Source: Streptomyces sp. NBC_01446 (GTDB lineage Bacteria; Actinomycetota; Actinomycetes; Streptomycetales; Streptomycetaceae). Taken from it: a stretch of DNA of 64,000 nt. Both the position numbers and the translations under genes were made by a program. The notes under the pieces are model-generated. The model did no database searches and was not told the DNA's origin. It saw only the letters and a list, made by a program, of their open reading frames with translations. Below, in pieces: positions 54,466-63,808 of this stretch (the first letter of the stretch is position 1; each line of letters starts with the position of its first letter). Location: positions 1,178,001-1,242,000 of the forward strand of contig NZ_JAPEPO010000001.1 of the NCBI RefSeq assembly GCF_026340095.1, given 5' to 3'.

Positions 54466-55512
54466 TTAGAGGGCGGGCCGGCTGGAGGCGGGCGGGGTGG
54501 GGTGGAGGAGGCGGGCGCGGTGCAGCGGAGCGGGGTCGGCCCAGTCCCGTACGTCGACGGGCTCGGGCAGGAAGCCGTGGGCGTGCAGGGCCGCCGACTG
54601 CTGGGCGAGCAGGGCGAGGCGGTCCTCGGAGAGGTCGGGGTGCAGGGTGCGGTGGGTGCCGGTGCGGTAGGCGCCGGCAACGCCCTCGGCGCCCGCGCCG
54701 GTCTCGGCGCCGAGGATGCGTGCCACGTCGTCGGGCCGGTCCGCGGCCCAGTCGGCGGCGCGCAGGAGCACGGCGAGGAACCGGTCGACGAGGTCCGGGT
54801 GGTCGTCGAGGAGACGGCGGTGGACGGTGATGGGCCGCGGTGTGCCGTTGTTCACGCGGTGCCTACGGTCGGGCAACTCGTCTAGTTCCAGGGCGACTTC
54901 GGCTCCGATCCGGCGGGCCGCCTCGACGGAGAGCGCTCCCTTGACGTAGACGGCGTCGACGTCGCCGCGCTGGAGAGCGGCGAGTTCCGCGGCCCACTGT
55001 CCGGTGTGCCCCTCTGCGGGCACGTCTACGAGGATGGCGTCGTCGAGGCCGAGCCCCGCCGAGGCGAGCGCGCCCTCGAAGCCGCGCAGGGCCATCGCCC
55101 GCCAGAAGTCGATGGCGACGCGGTGGCGGGGCGCGGCGATGCGCAGGCCCCGCAGCGCGGCGGCGCCCCTGATGCCCGAGCCGGGCGCGACCAGGATCGT
55201 CTGGCGCTCCTCGATCCAGGTGAGGCCGACGAGTCGTGTCTCCTCGCCGCGCGAACGGGCCCACAGGGCGGGGACGTTGCCGCCCTCGCGGAAGAGGCCG
55301 GGCAGCGCGTGCGTGTAGTGCGTGCGGCGGTCGACATCCCGGTCGGCGTCCTGAAGGGACCGTACGGCGATGCCGTCCGGCGCGAACTCGGCGGTGAGCC
55401 ACTGCTGGTCGGCGGCGATACCGGTCGCGGTGGGCACGGGACAGCGGGTGAACCAGAGGGTGTCCGGGACGGCGGTCGTGGCGGTCGACGTCCGGGCGTG
55501 GGCATGCGTCAT
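54466..55512 (-). CDS. DszB-like desulfinase (SBP-fold cytoplasmic enzyme)
   Basis: A 348-residue protein with the periplasmic-binding-protein fold but no signal peptide. It aligns along most of its length with DszB, the 2'-hydroxybiphenyl-2-sulfinate desulfinase of Rhodococcus. The catalytic Cys motif is TLWFTRCPVPTA (DszB: SNCPVPNA). The DszB residues His60, Arg70 and Gly73 match in both identity and spacing in THYTHALPGLFREGGNVP. LRGLRIAAPRHRVAIDFWRAM, GDVDAVYVKGA and VNNGTPRPITVHRRLL follow. It should release sulfite from an aryl- or alkylsulfinate. It is the first structural gene after the leader peptide. Generic annotation as an ABC substrate-binding protein would miss this. Confidence 0.75.
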   Translation of the reverse strand: MTHAHARTSTATTAVPDTLWFTRCPVPTATGIAADQQWLTAEFAPDGIAVRSLQDADRDVDRRTHYTHALPGLFREGGNVPALWARSRGEETRLVGLTWIEERQTILVAPGSGIRGAAALRGLRIAAPRHRVAIDFWRAMALRGFEGALASAGLGLDDAILVDVPAEGHTGQWAAELAALQRGDVDAVYVKGALSVEAARRIGAEVALELDELPDRRHRVNNGTPRPITVHRRLLDDHPDLVDRFLAVLLRAADWAADRPDDVARILGAETGAGAEGVAGAYRTGTHRTLHPDLSEDRLALLAQQSAALHAHGFLPEPVDVRDWADPAPLHRARLLHPTPPASSRPAL

Positions 55513-55585
55513 GGCGGGTTCCCGGGGTGGAGAGGCATGGAGGCGGGGAGCGCGGGCCGCGGCGGCGTGCGGGCGCCGCGCGGGG

Positions 55586-55605
55586 AGGCAGGCTCGCGGT
55601 CCTGC
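55586..55605 (-). promoter_or_regulatory. hairpin between leader peptide and DszB-like gene
   Basis: GGCAGG and CCTGCC pair over an 8-nt loop, about 20 nt after the leader peptide stop. Further GC-rich arms lie before the DszB-like start. This could be part of a translation-coupled attenuator. Confidence 0.4.
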
Positions 55606-55623
55606 CGGTGAGGGTCTGCGGTG

Positions 55624-55737
55624 TCAGCGACAGGTGGCGCTGGACACGCGCGCCAGGTCGATGTGCCGGCGCAGCGTGAACAGGGACGCGACCAGGGGCG
55701 GGGCGAGCGCGGCGGCGCGGCGAAGGCGACCGGTCAT
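55624..55737 (-). CDS. sulfur-operon leader peptide (RHIDLxRVxSAxCR type)
   Basis: A 37-residue peptide ending LRRHIDLARVSSATCR just before TGA. Short peptides with this RHIDL...RV.SA.CR ending recur in Streptomyces upstream of sulfonate and sulfate uptake operons and are annotated as putative leader peptides. The terminal Cys-Arg suggests that ribosome stalling at a Cys codon reports cysteine shortage. A GAGGGGAG Shine-Dalgarno precedes the ATG. It lies 111 nt upstream of the DszB-like gene, with a hairpin between. Confidence 0.75.
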   Translation of the reverse strand: MTGRLRRAAALAPPLVASLFTLRRHIDLARVSSATCR

Positions 55738-55831
55738 GGCTCTGCTCCCCTCTGCGTTCGTGCGGTCCGTGCTCGTGGCGCGGTGGTGACGGGTGCACAG
55801 TGGCACGCCGTCGGCCGGACCGGCAAGCCGC

Positions 55832-55848
55832 TTCCCATCATGTGGGAA
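55832..55848. promoter_or_regulatory. palindromic operator, probably for the IclR regulator
   Basis: TTCCCA-TCATG-TGGGAA is a perfect 6-bp inverted repeat. The half-site ATGTGGGAAC (55840-55849) recurs at 55925-55934. Both sites lie between the sulfur operon leader and the iclR gene. Confidence 0.5.
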
Positions 55849-55980
55849 CGAGCGTGAACGGAGTGTTTCTGATAGCCATTTGGGTCCGCCACGACTGCCG
55901 TTGGGGCCCGTCGAGGCTGCCGTAATGTGGGAACCCGGAGCCCGAGCACATGCACGTACGACCCGTAGGGAGCCCCCACC

Positions 55981-56760
55981 GTGACCGCCCCCACCGCGCC
56001 CCGCACTCCCGGCGGCGCGCAGGCAGTTCAGCGCGCTCTGGACGTCCTGCACTGCTTCCACGACAACGGGCCCGACCTCAGCGCGTCCGACCTGGCGCGC
56101 CGCCTCACCCTGCCCGTCTCCACCGCGCACCGTCTCGCCCGCACCCTCCTGGGCGCGGGCTTCCTCGAGCAGGACTTCCGTACGGCGCGCTACCGGCTCG
56201 GCCCGGCCGTGACGGAGCTCGGGCGGCTCTCCTACCACCAGCGCGGGCTGCACCTCGCCGCTCCGGAACTGGCCGATCTGGCCGAGCGCACCGGCGCGAC
56301 CGCGGATCTGGCGCTGCGCAGCGGGCCGCACGCCGTGATCGTGGCGGGCGGCTCGGTCACGCCGAAGGTCGGCCTGCGGCGGCCGCTGCACTCCACGGCA
56401 CTGGGCAAGGTGCTGCTCGCCTGGGGGCGGCCCGGGGGGTCGGACCTCGACTCGCTGCCGCCGCTGCGCGCCTTCACCGACCGCACGATCGTCGAACCGG
56501 CCGCGCTGGCAGCCGAGTTGGAGCGCGTGCGGAGCGAGGCGTACGCGCTCAACGACGGGGAGTCGGCGCACGGCGTGCGCACCCTGGCCGTGCCGGTTCT
56601 CGACCGTGCGGGGCACGCCCGGTTCGCCCTCGCGGTCCGGGCGACGCCCGAGCTGATCACGGACGGGCGCACCGAGTGGTTCCTCGACCGGGCGCGGACC
56701 TGCGCCCGCGCCCTGGAGGTGCTGCTGCTGCCGCCCGGGGAGCGCCGGCAGGACCAGTAG
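55981..56760 (+). CDS. IclR family transcriptional regulator
   Basis: A 259-residue regulator. The N-terminal winged helix-turn-helix (AVQRALDVLHCFHDNGPDLSASDLARRLTLPVSTAHRL) is followed by the IclR effector domain (RRPLHSTALGKVLLAWG, then LNDGESAHGVRTLAVPVLDRAG). The Cys sometimes used in the effector pocket is not obvious. It is divergent from the sulfur operon, and shared palindromes lie between them, so it probably controls that operon in response to an organosulfur metabolite. GTG at 55981 follows AGGGAG. Confidence 0.88.
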   Translation: MTAPTAPRTPGGAQAVQRALDVLHCFHDNGPDLSASDLARRLTLPVSTAHRLARTLLGAGFLEQDFRTARYRLGPAVTELGRLSYHQRGLHLAAPELADLAERTGATADLALRSGPHAVIVAGGSVTPKVGLRRPLHSTALGKVLLAWGRPGGSDLDSLPPLRAFTDRTIVEPAALAAELERVRSEAYALNDGESAHGVRTLAVPVLDRAGHARFALAVRATPELITDGRTEWFLDRARTCARALEVLLLPPGERRQDQ

Positions 56761-56780
56761 GCACAGCGCGGTGTGCCTAC

Positions 56781-57945
<1,165 letters not shown>

Positions 57946-60465
57946 ATGCGGTCCACGCCGCATCAAAAACCCTTGGACGTAAGAGGGTTGGACAGAGACA
58001 GACGCAGACGACGGCGCGCCGTTGCCGCGGTCCTGGCGTCCGGGGCGGTCGCCGCCGGGCTCCTGACCGGGCCCGCAGCCAACGCGCGTCCGTTCCCCGA
58101 ACCATCCGTGACAACGATGTCCCTGCCGTCACCTCCCGGCGGGGCGAACGTGCGCGTCCTGGTGTACTACGGCTCCGCCGCGGGCGGTGACGAGTCACCG
58201 GTGGTGAACGCGGGCATCGCGGCCATCGAGAAGATCGGCCAGAGCGGCCCCGCCGCCCAGCGCTTCAAGATCACGGCGACGGACGACGCGTCCGTGTTCA
58301 CCAACGCCACCAAGCTGGGCCGTTTCAACGCGGTCGTCTTCCTGACCGGCGGCGGCGACGTGCTCGACCCGGACCAGGAGGCGGGGCTCGAGTCGTACAT
58401 GGAGGCCGGCGGCGGATTCGTCGGCATCCACGACGCGGCCCGCGCCGAGCCGTACTCGGACTGGTTCACCGGCCTGATCGGCGCGCGCCCGGCGGACTAC
58501 AGCCCGGCGAACGTCCAGCGGGCCACCGTCGAGGTCGGTGACCGTCAGCATCCGGCCACCAAGGACCTTCCCGTGCAGTGGAAGCGGCCCGACCAGTGGC
58601 TGAACTGGGTGAAGAACCCGTCCGGCTCGGTGCACACCGTGGCCCGGGTCCGCGAGTCGACGTACCAGCCGGGCGCGAGCGCCAACGGCGCGGACCACCC
58701 GGTGTCCTGGTGCCGCGACTACGACGGCGGACGCTCCTTCTACACGGGCATGGGCGGCACGGCCTCCAGCTACGACGAGGTGGACTTCCAGTCGCATCTG
58801 CGCGGCGCCCTGCTGTGGACGAGCCGCATCGTGCGCGCCGACTGCAAGGCCGCGATCGACTCCAACTACAAGGCGGAGCGCCTCACCCAGCCCAACCAGG
58901 CGGGCCAGAACGACCAGATCGGCGAGCCGCACGGCCTGGTCACCGCGCCCGACGGGCGCGTCCTCTACATCGGCCGCGGCGGCGCCGACTCCTCGCAGCC
59001 GGTGATCACCGACTGGAACAACCCCGATGTCGGCAAGGGCAAGGGCGAGATCCACGTCTACGACCCGAAGACCAAGAAGGTCACCCAGGCCGGGGCGCTG
59101 ACCGTCTTCGGCAACAAGGGCGGGGGCGACGAGCTGACCAAGGTCGAGGAGGGACTGCTCGGCATCGAGCTCGACCCCAAGTTCGAGGAGAACGGCTGGG
59201 TGTACCTGCACTACACGCCGCACTCGCAGATCGACCGTGACAAGCAGATGGCCGAGCGCCGCGTCTCGCGCTTCACGCTCGACCTGACCACCAACAAGCT
59301 GGACATGGGCAGCGAGAAGGTGGTGCTCAAGTGGCCGGTGCAGATCCACAGCTGCTGCCACGCGGGCGGCGGGATGGCCTGGGACTCCAAGGGCAACCTG
59401 TACATCGCGACCGGTGACAACAACTCCTCCGGCTTCAGCGACGGTTACTCGGGCAACAACCCGCAGCCGAACTACAAGGGCGTCTCCTTCGCGGACGCGC
59501 GCCGCACCGCCGGCAACACGAACAACCTCAACGGCAAGATCCTGCGCATCCACCCGGAGGCCGACGGCACGTACACGCTGCCGGAGGGGAACCTCTTCAC
59601 CGGCAAGGAGACGGCCGAGGGCGGCGGTAAGACACGCGGCGAGATCTATGTGATGGGCGTCCGCAACCCGGCGCGCATCTCCGTCGACAAGAAGACCGAC
59701 ACGCTGTACGCGGGCTGGGTCGGCCCGGACGCCGGTGAGCCGTCGACGACCTGGGGTCCGGCCAAGTACGACACGTTCGCCGTCATCACCAAGGCGTCCA
59801 ACCGCGGCTGGCCCTACTGCATGGGCAACAAGCAGCCCTACCGCGACCGCAATCTGCCGGACCCGACGAAGCCGCTCGGCTGGTACGACTGCGACCACCT
59901 GAAGAACGAGTCGCCGAACAACGACGGTCTCGTCAACCTCCCGCCGATGACCGCCAACAACATCTGGTATTCGCCGCAGGGCGGGGCGCCCGACTACCCG
60001 CGCGACGCCAACGGCATCCCCTCGTACAAGAAGGAGGAGGCCAAGTACCTCCTGCCGTGGCTGAAGGGCGGCGGTCAGGCCGCGATGGACGGTCCCGTCT
60101 ACCGCTACGACGCGTCCGTCCCGAACGCCGACAAGTGGCCGAGCTACTGGGACGGCAAGTGGTTCGTCGGTGACTTCTACGACGCCACGCAGCCGCGGCA
60201 CGCGGTGATCACCGACCCGAAGACGGCCGGCGACGGCGGCATCCCGGTGCACGCCGAGAACCTCAAGAAGATCGTGCCGGTCGGCAACGACGGCATCAAG
60301 AACCTCATGGACTGGAAGTTCGGCCCCGATGGCGCGCTCTACGTCCTCGACTACGGCCGCGGCTTCTTCACCTCGGACGCCAAGTCGGCCCTGTGGAAGG
60401 TGACTTACTTGGGCGGCGAGGCGACCCCTGCGGCCGGTGACCTGGCCAGGAAGGCGCAGCGATGA
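57946..60465 (+). CDS. secreted ThuA-domain / sugar dehydrogenase (GSDH) fusion
   Basis: An 839-residue exported protein. After an Arg-rich N region and hydrophobic signal (AVAAVLASGAVAAGLLTGPAANA), residues ~65-295 form a ThuA domain (VRVLVYYG, AVVFLTGGGDVL, GGGFVGIHDAA, HPVSWCRDYDGGRSFYTGMG). Residues ~300-830 form a PQQ-dependent glucose/sorbosone dehydrogenase-like beta-propeller (EPHGLVTAPDGRVLYIGRGG, LGIELDPKFEENGWVYLHYTP, CHAGGGMAWDSKGNLYIATGDN). It probably acts on extracellular carbohydrates. ATG 57946 is preferred; GTG 57934 is possible. Its stop overlaps the next gene (ATGA). Confidence 0.87.
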   Translation: MRSTPHQKPLDVRGLDRDRRRRRRAVAAVLASGAVAAGLLTGPAANARPFPEPSVTTMSLPSPPGGANVRVLVYYGSAAGGDESPVVNAGIAAIEKIGQSGPAAQRFKITATDDASVFTNATKLGRFNAVVFLTGGGDVLDPDQEAGLESYMEAGGGFVGIHDAARAEPYSDWFTGLIGARPADYSPANVQRATVEVGDRQHPATKDLPVQWKRPDQWLNWVKNPSGSVHTVARVRESTYQPGASANGADHPVSWCRDYDGGRSFYTGMGGTASSYDEVDFQSHLRGALLWTSRIVRADCKAAIDSNYKAERLTQPNQAGQNDQIGEPHGLVTAPDGRVLYIGRGGADSSQPVITDWNNPDVGKGKGEIHVYDPKTKKVTQAGALTVFGNKGGGDELTKVEEGLLGIELDPKFEENGWVYLHYTPHSQIDRDKQMAERRVSRFTLDLTTNKLDMGSEKVVLKWPVQIHSCCHAGGGMAWDSKGNLYIATGDNNSSGFSDGYSGNNPQPNYKGVSFADARRTAGNTNNLNGKILRIHPEADGTYTLPEGNLFTGKETAEGGGKTRGEIYVMGVRNPARISVDKKTDTLYAGWVGPDAGEPSTTWGPAKYDTFAVITKASNRGWPYCMGNKQPYRDRNLPDPTKPLGWYDCDHLKNESPNNDGLVNLPPMTANNIWYSPQGGAPDYPRDANGIPSYKKEEAKYLLPWLKGGGQAAMDGPVYRYDASVPNADKWPSYWDGKWFVGDFYDATQPRHAVITDPKTAGDGGIPVHAENLKKIVPVGNDGIKNLMDWKFGPDGALYVLDYGRGFFTSDAKSALWKVTYLGGEATPAAGDLARKAQR

Positions 60466-62669
60466 GGATGCGCAGCATGAACCGGCGAAGACTGTGGACG
60501 GCGCTGTTCGCCACCCTGCTGATGACGCTCGGACTCGGCTCCCCCGTCGCGTTCGGGCAGGACGCCCCGGTCGCCGCCGCTCAGCAGGTCCTGAACTGGA
60601 CCGGCAGCGACGACATCACCAAGTACGCCTCGGCGCCGACGACGGCGGTCGCGGGCGCGACGACGATCGTCTTCGAGAACAGCGCGGCGACCGGCAACAC
60701 CATGGGCATGCCGCACACGCTGACGTTCGACACGTCGGACCCCGAGTACAACAACGACGTGTCGGTGAACATCCTGGCCAACCCGAACGACAGTGAGGGC
60801 GGCAAGCACTCGGTCGAGGTCACCCTGACCCCGGGCCGCTACCGCTATCACTGCTCGATCCCCGGCCACGAGGCCATGCAGGGCATCCTCATCGTGACCG
60901 AGGGCGGCGGCGAGGACACGGCCGCGCCGGAGACCTCGGCGACGGTCGAGGGGCAGAAGAACGCCCAAGGGGAGTACGTCGGTTCGGCGACGGTCGGCGT
61001 GACGGCGACGGACGCGGGCTCCGGTGTCGACAAGGTCGAGTACGCGGTGGGCGCCGACGGCGCCTGGCAGCCGTACACGACCGCGGTGGTCGTCGACCAG
61101 GTCGGGGCGCACAAGATCCGCTACCGGGCGTCCGACAAGGCGGGGAACGTGGCGGCGGAGAAGTCGGTCGACTTCACCGTGGTCGCGCCGCCGACGGACG
61201 ACAAGGCTCCGCCGGAGACCTCGGCGACGGTCAGCGGCGAGAAGAACGACAAGGGCGAGTACCTCTCGATGGCGACGGTCACGGTGACGGCCTCCGACAC
61301 CGGATCCGGCGTCAACTCCATCGAGTACGCGGTGGGTTCGGACGGCGCCTGGCAGCCGTACACCTCACCGGTGATGGTGCACGAGGTGGGCGCCCACACC
61401 GTGCGCTACCGGGCCGCGGACAAGGCGGGGAACGTGGCCGCCGAGAAGTCCGTCGACTTCACCGTGGTCGCGCCGCCCGTGCAGGACAAGACGCCGCCTG
61501 AGGTGTCGGCGAAGGTCGACGGCGACAAGAACTCCGACGGCGCGTACCTCAAGAGCGCCAAGGTGACGGTCTCCGCCACGGACGCCGACTCGGGTGTCGA
61601 CAAGATCGAGTACTCGCTCGACGCGGGACCCTACCTCGCCTACACGGCGCCGGTCGTGGTGGACCGGGCGGGCGCGCACACGGTCGCGTACCGGGCGAGC
61701 GACAAGGCCGGCAACACGTCGGCGGCGAAGTCGGAGGCCTTCACGGTCACGACCGGCGGCGGGGTCCCGGCGCCCAACTGCGCCGAGTTCGACGAGCGGT
61801 TGACGGTGATCGTCGGCACGGTGGACACGGGCATCCCGAACCGGGTCACCAACAACCGATGCCGGATCAATGAGTTGATCGAGGACGAGCGCGAGTGGAC
61901 CTCGCAGGCCCTCTTCCTCAAGCACGTCAAGACCGTCACCGACAAGCTCCTCAAGGAAGGTGTGATCGACCAGCGCGAGTACAACAAGATCAACCGCGCC
62001 GCCAAGCAATCGGGGATCGGCAAGCCCGGCCAGACCGAGGGCTACCGCAAGATCTTCGACGGCACACAGGGCTCGCTCGACAAGTGGGAGCAGGTCGGCG
62101 GCGGCAGGTTCGGCCTGAACGCGGACGGCTCGATCACGTCGAGCACCACGGTCGAGGGCATGGGCATGCTGTGGTTCCCGCAGCGCAAGTACGGCGACTT
62201 CTCGCTGAAGCTCCAGTGGCGGGACGACGCGCCGGGCACGGGCAACGCCAACGGCGGTGTCTTCGTGCGCTTCCCGTGGGTCCACGACCACCCGGAGGAG
62301 TCGCGGCCGGAGTGGGTCGCCATCAAGTACGGGCACGAGGTGCAGGTGCTCGACAAGCCCGACGGCGACATGTACAAGACGGGTTCGATCTACGGCTTCG
62401 ACCGGGTGGGCCTCGCGGGCGCGGGCGTCACGCAGAAGGGCACGTGGAACGACTACGAGATCCGTGTGGTCGGCCAGCACTTCTCGATCCTGCGCAACGG
62501 CGTCCTGATCAACGAGTTCGACAACACGGGCGGGCAGGTCTTCGAGCCGCCGCGCGGGGACGACCCGGGCACGGACGGCCGGCGGTTCTCCTCCGGCTAT
62601 GTCGGGCTCCAGGTCCACAGCACGACGGACGTCATCTCGTACCGGGACATCCGCGTCAAGGAGCTGTGA
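60462..62669 (+). CDS. secreted cupredoxin / OmpL47-repeat / DUF1080 multidomain protein
   Basis: A 735-residue exported protein. After a signal peptide (LWTALFATLLMTLGLGSPVAFG), residues ~40-145 are a plastocyanin-like domain with type-1 copper ligands (His in MPHTLTFD; Cys and His in YHCSIPGHEAMQG). Three ~93-residue OmpL47-type repeats follow (each with Y.VG.DGAWQPYT or similar and YRA.DKAGN..A.KS). After a helical linker comes a C-terminal DUF1080 domain (about 525-735; GGVFVRFP, KYGHEVQVLD, NDYEIRVVGQHFSILRNG), a family now known as 3-keto-disaccharide hydrolase. It is translationally coupled to the sugar dehydrogenase. Confidence 0.85.
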   Translation: MRMRSMNRRRLWTALFATLLMTLGLGSPVAFGQDAPVAAAQQVLNWTGSDDITKYASAPTTAVAGATTIVFENSAATGNTMGMPHTLTFDTSDPEYNNDVSVNILANPNDSEGGKHSVEVTLTPGRYRYHCSIPGHEAMQGILIVTEGGGEDTAAPETSATVEGQKNAQGEYVGSATVGVTATDAGSGVDKVEYAVGADGAWQPYTTAVVVDQVGAHKIRYRASDKAGNVAAEKSVDFTVVAPPTDDKAPPETSATVSGEKNDKGEYLSMATVTVTASDTGSGVNSIEYAVGSDGAWQPYTSPVMVHEVGAHTVRYRAADKAGNVAAEKSVDFTVVAPPVQDKTPPEVSAKVDGDKNSDGAYLKSAKVTVSATDADSGVDKIEYSLDAGPYLAYTAPVVVDRAGAHTVAYRASDKAGNTSAAKSEAFTVTTGGGVPAPNCAEFDERLTVIVGTVDTGIPNRVTNNRCRINELIEDEREWTSQALFLKHVKTVTDKLLKEGVIDQREYNKINRAAKQSGIGKPGQTEGYRKIFDGTQGSLDKWEQVGGGRFGLNADGSITSSTTVEGMGMLWFPQRKYGDFSLKLQWRDDAPGTGNANGGVFVRFPWVHDHPEESRPEWVAIKYGHEVQVLDKPDGDMYKTGSIYGFDRVGLAGAGVTQKGTWNDYEIRVVGQHFSILRNGVLINEFDNTGGQVFEPPRGDDPGTDGRRFSSGYVGLQVHSTTDVISYRDIRVKEL

Positions 62670-62700
62670 CAGGCAGTATCGGTTAGTGAGTTGAACAGGT

Positions 62701-62733
62701 GAGCCGGGTCAGTCCTCGTGTCTGGCCCGGCTC
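62701..62733. terminator. convergent terminator
   Basis: GAGCCGGG pairs with CCCGGCTC around a 17-nt loop, covering the last codons of the LigD-like gene and serving both converging genes. Confidence 0.55.
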
Positions 62734-63734
62734 GGCTGTACCCGCTTGGGCTCGCCCGGCATCTTCGGGTACTCGGGCGGGTAGGGCATGTCGCCGAGGC
62801 CTCGGTCCCGTTCGTCCTGGTCGGCGAGTTCGAGGAGCGCGTCGAGCCGGAAGGCGTGCTCGTCCATGTCCTCGTGGACGTCGCCGAGTTCGGCGTAGCG
62901 GGCCGGCATGGAGCCGATGTCGAAGTCGGCCGGGCGCGCGTCGTCGACCTCGTCCCAGCGCAGCGGCGCGGAGACGGGGGCGTTCGGCCGTGGCCGTACC
63001 GAGTAGGCGGAGGCGATGGTGCGGTCGCGCGCGGTCTGGTTGAAGTCGACGAAGATGCGCTCGCCACGCTCCTCCTTCCACCAGGCCGTGGTGACCCGGT
63101 CCGGCATACGCCGCTCCAGCTCGCGGCCGCAGGCGATGGCCGCGCGGCGCACCTCGACGAACGTCCAGTGCGGGGCGATCGGCACGAAGACGTGCATGCC
63201 GCGGCCGCCGGACGTCTTGGGCCAGCCGCGCAGGCCGCCGAAGTCATGCAGGACGGAGCGCAGCTCGTGGGCGGCGCGGACGGCGTCGGTGTAGTCGGTG
63301 CCGGGCTGCGGGTCGAGGTCGATGCGCAGCTCGTCGGGGTGGTCGGGGTGCGCGCGGCGGACGGGCCAGGGGTGGAAGGTGAGGGTGCCGTACTGGGCCG
63401 CCCAGATGACGGCGGCGATCTCGGTGGGGCACATCTCGTCCGCGTGGCGCCCGCTGGGGAAGGTGATGGTGCCGGTGGGGATCCAGTCGGGCAGGTTCTT
63501 GGCGGCGCGCTTCTGGTAGAAGGACTCGCCGTCCAGGCCCTCGGGGTAGCGCTGGAGAGTGGTGGGGCGGTCGCGCAGGGCGCGCACGATGCCGTCGCCG
63601 ACGGAGAGGAAGTAGCGGGCGAGGTCGAGCTTGGTGTAGCCGGGCTCCGGGAACATGACCCGGTCCGGGCTGGACAGGCGTACCGTCCGCTCCCCAGCCT
63701 CCAGCTCCACCGCCGCGCCGTTCGACTTGCCCAT
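62709..63734 (-). CDS. ligD: LigD-type NHEJ DNA polymerase/primase domain protein
   Basis: A 341-residue archaeo-eukaryotic primase-fold polymerase used in non-homologous end joining to fill gaps with ribonucleotides. RPTTLQRYPEGLDGESFYQKRAAKN is the family start. The catalytic acidic pair lies in LRIDLDPQPGTDY, and KTSGGRGMHVFVPI and IFVDFNQTARDRTIASAYSVRP complete the active site. It is a stand-alone polymerase domain without the ligase and phosphoesterase parts of mycobacterial LigD. It diverges from an ATP-dependent ligase gene, the usual split Streptomyces arrangement. No ku gene is in the window. Confidence 0.9.
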   Translation of the reverse strand: MGKSNGAAVELEAGERTVRLSSPDRVMFPEPGYTKLDLARYFLSVGDGIVRALRDRPTTLQRYPEGLDGESFYQKRAAKNLPDWIPTGTITFPSGRHADEMCPTEIAAVIWAAQYGTLTFHPWPVRRAHPDHPDELRIDLDPQPGTDYTDAVRAAHELRSVLHDFGGLRGWPKTSGGRGMHVFVPIAPHWTFVEVRRAAIACGRELERRMPDRVTTAWWKEERGERIFVDFNQTARDRTIASAYSVRPRPNAPVSAPLRWDEVDDARPADFDIGSMPARYAELGDVHEDMDEHAFRLDALLELADQDERDRGLGDMPYPPEYPKMPGEPKRVQPSRARHED

Positions 63735-63808
63735 GCGGGTCACGCTAGGCGCATCGGCCGACTTGCGCATACCGGGCGGGCGGGGGCGTATCGCGTCAGA
63801 ATCGGCTC

